NCBI GenBank assembly: GCA_938045545.1
Contig: CALIBN010000012.1
Span: forward strand, 78,368-142,367
Length of the DNA: 64,000 nucleotides
Direction of reading: 5' to 3'
Source: an uncultured archaeon
GTDB lineage: Archaea; Thermoproteota; EX4484-205; JAAOZP01
Shown: positions 9,013 through 18,099 of the stretch, piece after piece
How the letters are laid out: every line of letters begins with the position of its first letter
Position numbering within the stretch: position 1 is the stretch's first letter
Translations under genes and position numbers: made by a program
The notes under the pieces: model-generated
What the model was told of the DNA's origin: nothing
What the model saw: only the letters and a program-made list of their open reading frames with translations
Database searches by the model: none

Positions 9013-11958
9013 CTATCCTTTAACCACGCCTAGTGGCACTAGCCTAGCAACCTTAAGTGAAATCCCCGCTCTATCTGTGACCTCCACAACCTCGTCAGGA
9101 TCCTTATACGCACCCGGTGCTTCTTCGGCAACAAGGTTCATGTCTGCAACCCTAAGGTAGACACCCCTTTCCTCAAGCATCCCCCTTATCTGCCTGCTCG
9201 TAAACCTCCGCATCGCCTCATGCCTGCTCAGCATCCTTCCGGCACCATGCGCAGTCGAGCCGAAGCTTGCCTCCATCGCAGTCTCAGTCCCAACGAGAAC
9301 CCAGCTTGCTGAGCCCATTGAACCGGGTATTAGAACCGGTTGGCCATACTCTCTATATTTTGAGGGGATATGACTGCTTCCGGGCGGGAAAGATCTAGTC
9401 GCGCCCTTCCTGTGGACGACAACCCTTTTCTTCTCCCCGTTAACCCTGTGGTCCTCAATCTTAGCGATGTTGTGTGCAACATCATACAGAATATTCAAGC
9501 CGAACTCGGAAGCATCCTTTTTGAAAACCTTCGCGAAGCTCTCCCTGACCCAGTGGGTGATAACCTGCCTGTTAAGGAAAGCATAGTTTACGGCGCAAGC
9601 CATAGCAGCAAAGTAGTCCCTGGCCTCGTGGCTCTCAACAGGAACGGCTGCTAGCTCCCTATCCGGCAACCAGATGTTATGCTTCCTGCTAGCCACCTCC
9701 ATTGTTTTAAGATAATCTGAGCAAACCTGATGGCCGTATCCTCGACTTCCCGTATGTATTAATACCACGATCTGACCGGTTCTCTCGATTCCGAATCCTC
9801 TGGCCACTTCCCCGTCGATAATTCTCTCCACGTAATCTATTTCGAGAAAATGGTTTCCGCTTCCCAGGCTGCCCAACTGGGGAAGGCCACGCCTCTTAGC
9901 GGTGACGCTGACCCTGCTCGGGTCCGCTCCCCTTAGGCAGCCGTTCTCCTCGATGAATTCCGCGTCCTCCTTCCAGCCGTATCCCCGCTTAATAGCCCAA
10001 TCGACGCCTTCTCTGACAGCACTATCCAGCTCGTCGAAGCTCATTCTAAGCTTGCCTTCAGAGCCAAGGCCTGAAGGTACATTATGGAATATCTCGTCGA
10101 GAAGCTCTCTCAGAACAGGCTTAACGTTGTCAACATTCAGATTCGTCAGCAGGAGGCGTACGCCACAGTTTGAAACCACGAAGCCGTTGGCTATGAAATT
10201 ATGAACGTCTTCTTTAACAGTAAAATCGTAAACATCTTCGTTGAACAGTAGTTCCTCCTTCTTAACAACCCTATCCCAGACGACGCCTGTTTTGCCGAGA
10301 CCCTTCGTCACTGACTCTAGAAAATCCTCGAAGGAGGGGAGGTTTAACGGTGCTCTCGGAAGACTTTTCCTGCCCTCATATAGAGATCTTTCAATAAACC
10401 TTCTGTTCACGTATTCAGACTCCAGAGCTTCATATATAGTTACATTAGACGAGCCTCCGTTCTTCATAGCGATAGCTACCTGCTGTACGTTTTCTCTAGC
10501 TTTTATCACGCGCATCTTCAGCTTCAAGTAGTGGATGGCGACGTTTGCAAGATGCTTCTTCTCCCTGTTATACTCAAACCCTACTTTACTCCATAGTTTG
10601 ACCAAATTTTTCGGAGAACCGGATATTATTAGGCGGAGCCTGGTTGAAACACCTTGTTTCCCTTTAACCGCTTCAGGCTCCATGGTTATTTTCTTAACTT
10701 TAACTCCGAATTCTCTTAAAAGGAGGGCGATTTGCTTAAGGAGCTTTACGCCGGCTTCCTCACGACCCTTTTTCTTGTTAAGGCACAGGACAGGCATATA
10801 GAAGTTAAATGGATTTGCTGTGACTGTTTTTGGCTTAGAAAGCTCTGCTCCGAAGAACGCGGCGAGGAAAAGCCTCTTCTGCCAGAGAGGAAGCCGGAAT
10901 AGCCATTCAGGCAACGCATAGTTCTGCGAGGTCTTGTTTCCCAAGGGAACACCCATTGCAGCCATAAGCGAGATAAGGCTCCTTGAACAAACCTTAATGC
11001 TGTGCTCAATCGTTGTAAAATCATACTTGCCGTATTTAGTTTCAACCCTGTGTCTTCTAGCTCTTGAATAGATTTTAGAAGGTTTGAAGCCTACGCGTAA
11101 AATATCACTCCCTATATCCTCTAAGTCCTCAGGCCCGGCGAAGAACCAAGCTGCATGACTCTTCTCGGTATACAGGAGCACGCCGTCACCGAGTATAAAG
11201 CCCATTAGCTTAAGCAGATATGGAAACTTACTGTTGTCGCTCCTCAATGGGAGAAGCCCTCTTTTCCTAAGTTCAGAGATCACTAGCTCTTTTCGGCCGG
11301 GAACCTTAAGACGCTTTATATCTTCCTCAGACACTATAGTTATGGGCTCAGCACTTTCATACAATACTCCTTCAAAAGGGTAGACAGCCACATCCTCACA
11401 TCCTATCTCGCTCAACGGCACCATCCCCCGACGTGTGAGGAAAGGATGGTCCTCCGTAGCTATTATCTCCCTGCCCGATTCTGTTTCAACCCTGAAAACC
11501 CTCCGGTTTGGACGAATCTTAATGAAACGCATTATCTCAGTAGGTTTGACACCCTTCTCAAGACTAACGCACGTAACCCGTTCACTGTTCCAACTCTTTA
11601 AGAACCCCTTAATGGGAAGCCTATAGCCATGTTCGTGAAGAATCAGGCTGTCCCCGGATAGGCAGTTAATGTCGTAACCCACTCCACCGGGCGACACAAC
11701 TCCATCTTTAACGTCGAAAGCACCGACTCCTCCTATTGGGAAACCGTATCCTTCGTGTCCGTCGGGGAGAATGATTGAACTCTTATATATTCCTGGAAGC
11801 GTTGCCACGTTTAAACCTTGTTCAACAGTCTTATCCTGGGTCATTTTCTGCAAGAGTGTTTCGTTCGCGAAAATTTTAAGCGGCACCCGCATCCCCTTTT
11901 TAGCTCCCACATCTACTCGATACTCTACGTCTGAAACCTTTTCAAACCTGTAGCTCAT
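9013..11958 (-). CDS. rtcB: RtcB RNA-splicing ligase, interrupted by an intein
   Basis: RtcB joins RNA 2',3'-cyclic phosphate and 5'-OH ends with GTP and Mn2+, and completes tRNA splicing in archaea. The 981-codon frame splits into a 98-residue N-extein, a 499-residue intein and a 384-residue C-extein; the joined extein is 482 residues, the normal RtcB length. N-extein signature: ILPDGHEGYGFPIGG, ending in GGVGYDIN. The C-extein begins with the conserved metal-ligand Cys (CGVRLL) and contains HTGSRGYGHQ and the guanylylated His in STAHGAGR. The intein thus interrupts the active site, and the ligase is inactive until splicing. A fragment of a second rtcB copy lies at 14835-14915. Confidence 0.95.
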   Translation of the reverse strand: MSYRFEKVSDVEYRVDVGAKKGMRVPLKIFANETLLQKMTQDKTVEQGLNVATLPGIYKSSIILPDGHEGYGFPIGGVGAFDVKDGVVSPGGVGYDINCLSGDSLILHEHGYRLPIKGFLKSWNSERVTCVSLEKGVKPTEIMRFIKIRPNRRVFRVETESGREIIATEDHPFLTRRGMVPLSEIGCEDVAVYPFEGVLYESAEPITIVSEEDIKRLKVPGRKELVISELRKRGLLPLRSDNSKFPYLLKLMGFILGDGVLLYTEKSHAAWFFAGPEDLEDIGSDILRVGFKPSKIYSRARRHRVETKYGKYDFTTIEHSIKVCSRSLISLMAAMGVPLGNKTSQNYALPEWLFRLPLWQKRLFLAAFFGAELSKPKTVTANPFNFYMPVLCLNKKKGREEAGVKLLKQIALLLREFGVKVKKITMEPEAVKGKQGVSTRLRLIISGSPKNLVKLWSKVGFEYNREKKHLANVAIHYLKLKMRVIKARENVQQVAIAMKNGGSSNVTIYEALESEYVNRRFIERSLYEGRKSLPRAPLNLPSFEDFLESVTKGLGKTGVVWDRVVKKEELLFNEDVYDFTVKEDVHNFIANGFVVSNCGVRLLLTNLNVDNVKPVLRELLDEIFHNVPSGLGSEGKLRMSFDELDSAVREGVDWAIKRGYGWKEDAEFIEENGCLRGADPSRVSVTAKRRGLPQLGSLGSGNHFLEIDYVERIIDGEVARGFGIERTGQIVVLIHTGSRGYGHQVCSDYLKTMEVASRKHNIWLPDRELAAVPVESHEARDYFAAMACAVNYAFLNRQVITHWVRESFAKVFKKDASEFGLNILYDVAHNIAKIEDHRVNGEKKRVVVHRKGATRSFPPGSSHIPSKYREYGQPVLIPGSMGSASWVLVGTETAMEASFGSTAHGAGRMLSRHEAMRRFTSRQIRGMLEERGVYLRVADMNLVAEEAPGAYKDPDEVVEVTDRAGISLKVARLVPLGVVKG
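10168..11664 (-). mobile_element. RtcB intein with LAGLIDADG homing endonuclease
   Basis: The intein starts at Cys (codon at 11662-11664) with CLSGDSLIL, the usual block A form, and has a block B with TEDHPF. It ends with Asn at 10168-10170, directly before the extein Cys. The end reads HNFIANGFVVSN, so the penultimate residue is Ser where most inteins have His. The middle carries two LAGLIDADG-like helices, LMGFILGDGV and FLAAFFGAEL, indicating a homing endonuclease domain of the two-motif kind. Inteins at the same RtcB position are known in Pyrococcus. At 499 residues the element is likely full length. Confidence 0.92.
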
Positions 11959-12290
11959 TTCTCGGGATCACCCTTTAGGGTTTCCAGATTTCCCCGGGTG
12001 ACCCCCAGGGACTCAACCTTAAAACTATGGTCTTCTTCTGCTTCTGGGATTATTAAAGTTTTCTACCAAGTCTTGCTGTAGGCTTCCTTGGCCTTTGGAA
12101 TTCTTAATCTTTAGGTTGAGTTGTGAAAGATAGAAGTGCAGGAGAGTAGGAAACACCGGTCGTTGGGGCAAGATATATTTTAAGCCTTTTGGCATTTCTA
12201 GATTGCGAGCAGTTCAAACGAAATAAAAGGGTGATTAAGTTTGAAAGACTTCAACTTTAATAGTAGCCTAGGTGTTTCGTAACCGTAAGC
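11959..12290. other. Intergenic stretch between rtcB and the broken glycosidase gene
   Basis: This 332-base stretch contains the promoter region of rtcB on the minus strand (T/A-rich stretches near 12045-12060) and an AT-rich part before 12291. No coding frame, RNA or repeat could be supported. Confidence 0.4.
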
Positions 12291-14191
12291 ATGCTGAAAA
12301 TGCGATGCGAAGCACCAGCCAAAAAATCCTTGCCAATTTCATCAATGCAGCCTAACAAAAACACGAAAGAAAAAATGTGGGTATACTACTTAATTCTTGT
12401 GGTTCTCATAGCCGCTTTACTTCTAATCCTCCGGCAGCTTTATATAGAACAACTACTCTATCTAAAAGAAACTCTGAAAGAACCTATGGAGCCTGCGAAA
12501 CTCTCTTTCGCTGAAGTTCAATTATCTAACTAGAATCCTAGGGTTTATGAGCTTGTAGAGGTGAACATCAGACTCGATGGCAACATAAGCGATCCGTTTG
12601 ATGAAAACGAGGTGAGTATAAAATCTGAGGTAGTTCTTCCAGATGGTAGGAAATGGAATATTCAAGCCTTCTTTTACCAAGATTATGAGAGAAGCCTCGC
12701 GAACGATATGGAGGTCTTGGTTCCCTCAGGAAAGCCATATTGGAAGTTGAGGTTTACACCCATATTAGAGGGGGAGTATTCTGTGAATTTATACGTCTAT
12801 TCTAGAGGTAGACCTATGGATTCATATGAACTATCTTTAGGCGCGAGTGGTTATTCGCATGACGCGGGTTTTGTAAGGTTAAAAGATAATTACCTAGTTT
12901 GTGATAACGGATCCGACCTTTTTCTAATCGGTCAGAATGTTTGTTAGTATGGCCCATCTAAGAAAACATACGATTATGACATTTGGTTGGAAAAATGGCG
13001 GAGAATGGTATGAATTACGCAAGAATATGGATGGCCCCTTGGGCGTTTGCAGTAGAGTGGAATAATAAGGCAGGCAAGTATGATTTGAAAGAGGCATGGA
13101 GACTAGACTATATCCTAAGGCTTGCGGAGGAGAAGGGAATATACTTGATGCTGTGCCTAGTCAACCATGGGCAACTTAGGGAAAGCGATAACTGGAGTGG
13201 GAATCCTTATAATAAGGCTAGGGTAGGACCATTATCCTCGCCTGAGAAATTCTTCATGGATTCTACTGCAAAGGACCTTTTCAAGAAAAGGCTTAGATAC
13301 TTAGTCTCAAGATATGCTTACAGCACCCATCTGTTAGCCTGGGAGTTTTTCAACGAAGTCGAGTTAACAGACAACTATAACCCTTCCAACGTGGCGAACT
13401 GGCATAAAGAGATGGCGGACTACTTGAGAAGCATCGACCCATATAAACATTTAATCACTACAAGTTTCGGGGGACCAAGGGAAGGAGATCTAATTCGGAG
13501 AACATTCGGTTTAGATTCCACGCAGACGCACATGTATGGTCCAGACGTTAAGGATCTTGCAGGAGTGATTTCACGCGAAATAAAAAGGAAGCTATCAACA
13601 TATGGAAAGCCAACCCTATTCGGAGAATTTGGCGCCGACTGGAGATGGTTCGACTCCCCATTATATTATAAGGATAAGGAAGGTGTCGAGGTCCATGAGG
13701 GTATATGGGCCTCTCTTATGAGCGGATCCTTTGGAACAGCGATGTTATGGTGGTGGGATGTTTACGTCGACCCATATAACCTATACTATCATTACAATGC
13801 TTTGAGAAAATTCGTGGCAAAACATTAGCTTCAGCAGATCCGGATTTACTGAGCTCAAGTATAGGCTGGTTGACAATAAGAAGATTAATGCGTCGAACAT
13901 TAATTTCGAGATTTTTGGTCTTAGAAACGAAACGTTCGCAATGGGTTGGGTGAGAAACAAAGATTACAACTGGTTTAATGCTATCAGCAACGTTACTCTT
14001 AAGCTAGTTGGAGGAATGATGTAGAGTTCGTAGAATTTAACCCGGGAAGCTACTTATTGGAGGTATGGAATACGTATACTGGGGAAAGAACGGGACTTAG
14101 CAAAATAGAATCCGCTAACGGTAAGCTTGTGGTGGAGATTCCTTCTTTTCTTAAAGACATATCCTTTAAAGTAATCATGGTTGAAAAATAA
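12291..14191 (+). pseudogene. Broken membrane-anchored DUF5060/GH5-like glycoside hydrolase
   Basis: Four consecutive pieces make one gene. Piece 1 (12291-12533) ends in a transmembrane anchor and linker; after an in-frame TAG at 12531 piece 2 continues in the same frame with a DUF5060-like beta domain to about 12944. A second in-frame TAG (12945-12947) lies inside FLIGQNVC-stop-YGPSKK. A one-base loss in the A-run near 12992-12996 shifts into piece 3 (to 13828), a TIM-barrel cellulase-like core with ENGMNYARIWMAPW, the acid/base segment WEFFNEVE and the nucleophile-type FGEFGAD. Two further shifts (near 13825 and 14023) lead through a C-terminal beta domain ending at 14191. It was probably an extracellular polysaccharide hydrolase; it cannot be made intact now. 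Confidence 0.8.
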
Positions 14192-14206
14192 GGTGGCCTC
14201 TTCATA

Positions 14207-14215
14207 AGCTTTATA
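14207..14215 (+). promoter_or_regulatory. TATA box of the flavodoxin gene
   Basis: TTTATAATA lies 29-37 bases before the ATG at 14244, consistent with archaeal promoter spacing and a very short leader. A GGAGG stretch between them is too far from the ATG for a standard ribosome binding site. Confidence 0.5.
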
Positions 14216-14243
14216 ATACTGCTGGAGGTTTCATACGCAGAGT

Positions 14244-14726
14244 ATGAAACAGCTTGTCGTCTATTATTCGAGGACAGGGACCACGAGGAGGGTTGCACAG
14301 GCCATCGCGGAGGTTTTAAAATGCGATGCTGAGGAAATACGGGATTTGAAGAATAGGGCTGGTGTCTTTGGCTGGCTGAGTTCAGGCATGGATGCGACCA
14401 TGAAGAGGCTAACCAAGATAGCGAAGCCTGAGAAGCCCCCTGAGCTTTACGAATTAATAATAATCGGCACTCCCGTATGGAACAGTACTATGTCAACACC
14501 TATCAGAACGTACATAGTGGAATACAGGGATCGGTTTAAACAAGTCGCGTTCTTCTGCACCCAATACGGTTCCAAGAGCGATGCGTTAAAAGAAATGGAA
14601 GCCCTTTGCGGCAGAAAACCGGTTGCAACGCTTATGCTGAGGAGAAGACGAGTAGAAACTGGAGAGTATGCTGACTTGGTTAAGCAATTCTGCACCTATA
14701 TAACTCGGCGACCAGTGATCTCTTGA
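14244..14726 (+). CDS. Flavodoxin-like FMN protein
   Basis: The 160-residue protein has a flavodoxin fold: the FMN phosphate-binding loop YYSRTGTTRRVA follows the first strand at residues 7-18, the central strand ends in IIGTPVWNSTMSTPIR, and a late strand has FFCTQYGS. It is an electron carrier or a small NAD(P)H:flavin-type oxidoreductase acting in the cytoplasm. No partner gene is next to it; upstream and downstream lie decayed genes, so it is the only intact gene between 12.3 and 16.2 kb. Its own TATA box is visible. The specific redox partner is unknown. Confidence 0.82.
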   Translation: MKQLVVYYSRTGTTRRVAQAIAEVLKCDAEEIRDLKNRAGVFGWLSSGMDATMKRLTKIAKPEKPPELYELIIIGTPVWNSTMSTPIRTYIVEYRDRFKQVAFFCTQYGSKSDALKEMEALCGRKPVATLMLRRRRVETGEYADLVKQFCTYITRRPVIS

Positions 14727-14834
14727 TAAAAGTTTTGCTGAAATCGCTCTCTTAAGAAAAAATTGGGAAGGCTAGCAATTAGGGTACTACTGACAAGTAT
14801 GACCTAGACGCCCCGAGTTCCAACACCATTTTTC

Positions 14835-14915
14835 CGAAACTTCTGTCTCTATCTTATCCCCAGTCATTTTCTGCAGCAGTATTTTCGTTTACGAATATTC
14901 AGAAAACACGGCATA
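14835..14915 (-). pseudogene. Fragment of a second rtcB gene (N-terminal part)
   Basis: The minus strand encodes KILLQKMTGDKIETEV in one frame, matching TLLQKMTQDKTVEQG near residues 34-48 of the intact RtcB. At DNA level the stretch around 14850-14895 is visibly alike to 11828-11875, including a shared GTCATTTTCTGCA. An in-frame stop precedes it, and the similarity fades on both sides. It is a relic of a duplicated or displaced rtcB end lying in the gene graveyard. Nothing else is visible in 14727-15004. Confidence 0.55.
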
Positions 14916-15004
14916 CTGAGAGATCCTATAAATTGCTCTGAAAACCTAGTTTTTCAAAATTTCTTTCCCAAAACCAATTTAAAGCCAGGAGAAGAGTGAT
15001 AACG

Positions 15005-15324
15005 GTGATACTATTAGAAGAAGTTAACAGTAAAATTGAAGAAGCAATCGTACACGCATTGGCTCATAAGGCTAGGCGTAACCCTCTGAGGATTGTTCGC
15101 TCTAGTGAAGGCGGTGATTCTACATCGAGTTGCTTAACGAGCCTGGATTACTTGAGAGGAAAATAAACTATCGCCTTAGACAGCTTAAAGGATTGGTTGA
15201 GAAGACTGACGAGAAGAAATACGTTTTAACGCCCCTTGGAGAGAGCAATAAATCTTTTCAATTGTACGAGAGGACGGCGTCTACGAGCCTTATGTCAAAA
15301 TCCGGAGTTTACTCAAAGAAGTAA
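15005..15324 (+). pseudogene. Frameshifted winged-helix (ArsR-like) transcription regulator
   Basis: A GTG at 15005 opens a frame reading EAIVHALAHKARRNPLRIV, then RSSEGGD, typical of the first helices of archaeal ArsR-like regulators. Around 15115-15120 the similarity moves to another frame, which continues IELLNEPGLLERKINYRLRQ and GLVEKTDEKKYVLTPLGE to a stop at 15324. A single indel thus breaks an otherwise recognisable DNA-binding domain. The restored product would be about 105 residues. No target can be named. Confidence 0.65.
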
Positions 15325-15388
15325 TATTCACCCGTTGTGTGCCGGTTCCTTTATATGAGTGTCGTAAGTATTCCGGTAGTGTACGCCG

Positions 15389-15413
15389 AAAGAGGTTTCT
15401 ACAAAACCTCTTT
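15389..15413. repeat. Perfect 10-bp stem hairpin
   Basis: AAAGAGGTTT and AAACCTCTTT are separated by the five-base loop CTACA. The stem is perfect and followed by a GC-rich stretch and then TTTG. It lies between the frameshifted regulator and the broken gene at 15529. It could be a bidirectional terminator or the relic of a small mobile element; nothing else is visible in 15325-15528. Confidence 0.5.
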
Positions 15414-15528
15414 GCGCACGCACTTTGTTTTCCAGCGTGGAGCCTGAAAAAGAGCCTCTAATACTTGAAGAAGCAGCATAAATTAAATACAAGCGAGGCC
15501 CATATCTATTTTGGTTTAAAAACCGCTT

Positions 15529-16198
15529 TTAGCCCAAATTAAACATAACCTTGTTACCTGCAGCTCTCATCCTTAGGAATAGGACAACCAGCTCTTTAAC
15601 ATCCCCCTCGTCTAAGAGCGCGATCTCCCTTAGCGAATGCTTTTCCTCCAAGCTTCTGATGAACTCATTGCCAAGGAAATATCCTGTCTGCTTTATTCCC
15701 TTCCCAAGATCCGAAGAAATCTCTCATCTGAGACTTAGATTCCGGTTTTTCAACTCCCTCGCCAAACCGCTTCTATGCGCTTTATACCAGTTACTCAGTC
15801 ATCATCCTGAGCCTGATGCCAACTCTTCCTTCCTAATGAAACATGTTCACATTTTTTGGCAAAGCCTTCAATTTATGGTAGGACCAGGGATCCCGCTCCA
15901 TTTCCTTAAAACGCTCCCACTCGTTCCTCCATGCCATATGAGCGAGGTGCTCGATTTCGTGAACCATAAGGCCTTGAAGCCTATTCATCATCAGTATGTT
16001 CTCTGAAAGCCTTGAGAAAACCTTCTCTCTTGCAATTGTCCTCCAGTCTAAGCCTTCACCCTCATAGTTCTCCAATTGTTTCCTCAGCAACTCAGGGTAC
16101 TTCTCCATGTACGATGCCTGCCAGAGATGGATTTGATGCTCCATGTCCATTGAGGAGGCAGTATACCAGTAAGTTAAGGAAGTTTTCATACGTGTCAA
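15529..16198 (-). pseudogene. Broken gene of unknown family
   Basis: An intact first piece (16198 to 15833) encodes 121 residues with a histidine-containing helix, GLMVHEIEHLAHMAWRNEW. After its TAG the same frame reads EGRVGIRLRMMTE and stops again. An indel then leads into YKAHRSGLARELKNRNLSLR, a TGA, and in the same frame SSDLGKGIKQTGYFLGNEFI, continuing to the final TAA at 15529-15531. The order and composition suggest a single protein of roughly 210 residues with at least three disabling changes. I do not recognise the family; the first piece might still be translated as a truncated protein. Confidence 0.5.
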
Positions 16199-16351
16199 TC
16201 ATTTTAACCCTTAGGCTCATCTCATCGTTACCAGTTAAACGTGGGCCTTCTTATCTTTATTGATCTTTTTAAAAAGCACATGCAAGAAGGCTGTGTTCCC
16301 ACAGAATTTTTCAAGCTTAATGAAATTGGGAAACAGGTGGCAGGGTAACCA

Positions 16352-17839
16352 TTAGGAGAAGAGGCGAAGCCATTTTGCAATCCGTTCCACGAGGAAAATG
16401 ACTGTTTTCAAAGAGATTTTTACAAAGGGGTTTGTTTTGTTAAAGTACCATCCTGAGAGATCCTTTATCCAGTGGAGGTCATGCTTCAAGCAAGCCTTCA
16501 TCACCTCCAGCTGTATCCCGGTAGGCCTAACCCTGTACCATTCCCCGTTCTTAAGAACACCCATGGGCACGAAATACATCGGTACTATCAGGCTTCTAAA
16601 CCCTTTAAGCTCGTCTATAAGCTCAAGGGTTTTAACAAGGTCCTCAGGTTTCTCCTGGGGCATGCCAATTATTATTGTTGCTGCAGGCACTATTCTAGAC
16701 TCGTGCATTATGGAAAAAGCCTCTTTCACGATGCCCGGCCAAGACTCCGCTGGGTAGGGAGCAGCTTTCGCAGGCATTGTTTTTTCAGCCAGCCTCGGGG
16801 ACCCTGTTTCAACACCGACTTCAACCCCTATGTAGTCATGCTCATCCTGAAGAATTATTTCAGATAGGCGTGTTATGAGGGAATGATTCTCCTGGGCATA
16901 CTTGATTGCAGAGAGGCTCACGTGGCTCCATCCGACAACCTTGAAAAGCCGCCTCGCCATCTGATGCAGCCTTATCAACGGTTCAGGCTTCGGCTTGACT
17001 CCGTCAGCCCCATATAGCAGAATGTCTTCAGCATGCAGGAGACACCTGTCTAGCCCGCAAGCCTTATTCACCTGAAGCTCCTTCTCAATCATTTCAAGGG
17101 GGTACTGCCTCAAGGGTCTTAGAGTTACTGAGCAAAACCTGCATCCCCTTGGGCAGCCCCTCATTATTTCAACCAGCCCGTTTACCGAGGCATTTTTAAT
17201 CGTAGGGATCTCGTTGAGCGTTGGAGCATCTTGGATGCCGACGTGCACATACCTCGGAAGAGGCTTGCCTTCAAGCACATGCTGCACGAGTGAAACCATA
17301 ACCTTCTCAGCCTCTCCCTCAACAACCGTGTCCACGCCCCATTTCTCAGCGTACTCGGGCATCCAGAGCCACTGCCACGCGGCGGGCCCGCCAACGATTA
17401 TCTTAAGCCCGTTTTTCTTAGCCGCCCTTATCTCAGGCTTCTCCATAAACCTTTTGAAATACTTTGAGTTAACCGGCTCCTTCCCAGTTAGAACCCACCA
17501 TTCGCTGCTCGGAGGCCCGAGCGCGAAATAATCATGGTGACCTATTCCAAGAACCTTAGCGTTTTTCAAGTGTTTCCCAAGATAATCAGGGTCTATCACA
17601 GCGGTCTTAATGCCTGCTTCAAGCAGTGCAGCCTCTATTTTCCTAAGCCCATACGGGGCCTCTAAGGGTCTTCCTAAATCATCCACCTTCACCCTGGGGG
17701 CGGCGACAGCCATCCAAACCCTTTCCGGAACCATAACCGGCGGACCGGTTGCTAGGAAGCCTAGAAACTCTTTACCGTGGTGGTTACTCATGAGGGTTCT
17801 GTCGACGGAAAGCACCACGTCGAAACGTTCGCCGACCAT
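16352..17839 (-). CDS. Radical SAM protein with N-terminal B12-binding-like domain
   Basis: A 495-residue protein. Residues about 50-200 resemble the Rossmann-like cobalamin-binding domain found in B12-dependent radical SAM enzymes (GLRKIEAALLEAG, then VGGPAAWQW and VVEGEAE). The radical SAM cluster motif GCPRGCRFCSV (C-x3-C-x2-C) follows at about residue 230, then a TIM-barrel core with VGVETGSPR and IIGMPQEKPED. It should perform radical chemistry, perhaps methylation or a modification of unknown substrate. It is the last gene of a three-gene operon (18531 to 16352): regulator, small protein, radical SAM; only two bases separate it from the small gene. Confidence 0.85.
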   Translation of the reverse strand: MVGERFDVVLSVDRTLMSNHHGKEFLGFLATGPPVMVPERVWMAVAAPRVKVDDLGRPLEAPYGLRKIEAALLEAGIKTAVIDPDYLGKHLKNAKVLGIGHHDYFALGPPSSEWWVLTGKEPVNSKYFKRFMEKPEIRAAKKNGLKIIVGGPAAWQWLWMPEYAEKWGVDTVVEGEAEKVMVSLVQHVLEGKPLPRYVHVGIQDAPTLNEIPTIKNASVNGLVEIMRGCPRGCRFCSVTLRPLRQYPLEMIEKELQVNKACGLDRCLLHAEDILLYGADGVKPKPEPLIRLHQMARRLFKVVGWSHVSLSAIKYAQENHSLITRLSEIILQDEHDYIGVEVGVETGSPRLAEKTMPAKAAPYPAESWPGIVKEAFSIMHESRIVPAATIIIGMPQEKPEDLVKTLELIDELKGFRSLIVPMYFVPMGVLKNGEWYRVRPTGIQLEVMKACLKHDLHWIKDLSGWYFNKTNPFVKISLKTVIFLVERIAKWLRLFS

Positions 17840-17841
17840 TC

Positions 17842-18099
17842 CTACGGCACCGTTACTTCCTCATCGTAAGCCTCCGGATCCCTTTTCTCACCACTATAAA
17901 CCATGATGGTTGCCCAAACGTTCTTGTTTGAAAGAGGCCTAATCGCCTCCAGAAGCTCTCTGCACTTAAACCCCTGCATGTCGATGGTTATGCTTCTGTA
18001 TTTCGTAAGCAAAGGAACAAGCTTCTTAACCAATCCTCCGGTCTCACCCAAATAATTCTCCTTCCTAACGGTAACGTGAAGCCTTTTATCGTTGCCCAT
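17842..18099 (-). CDS. Small conserved-looking protein in radical SAM operon
   Basis: An 85-residue soluble protein with an alternating strand/helix pattern (LHVTVRKENYLG, then LVPLLTKYRSITIDMQGF, then VWATIMVYSGE). The family is not recognised. It sits between the winged-helix regulator (stop at 18100, directly abutting) and the radical SAM gene (two bases further), so it is cotranscribed with both and could be a substrate carrier, peptide-binding partner or regulator of the radical SAM enzyme. The function is inferred from context only. Confidence 0.65.
   Translation of the reverse strand: MGNDKRLHVTVRKENYLGETGGLVKKLVPLLTKYRSITIDMQGFKCRELLEAIRPLSNKNVWATIMVYSGEKRDPEAYDEEVTVP

Noticed and set aside
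9370..11626. Several plus-strand open frames of 60-100 codons inside rtcB and its intein.
   Set aside because: They are antisense to a well conserved gene and have no recognisable motifs or start signals.
12531..12947. The two in-frame TAG codons could encode pyrrolysine in a functional glycosidase.
   Set aside because: At least three frameshifts follow in the same gene, no methylamine methyltransferase context is present, and no pyl genes are in the window; decay explains the data better.
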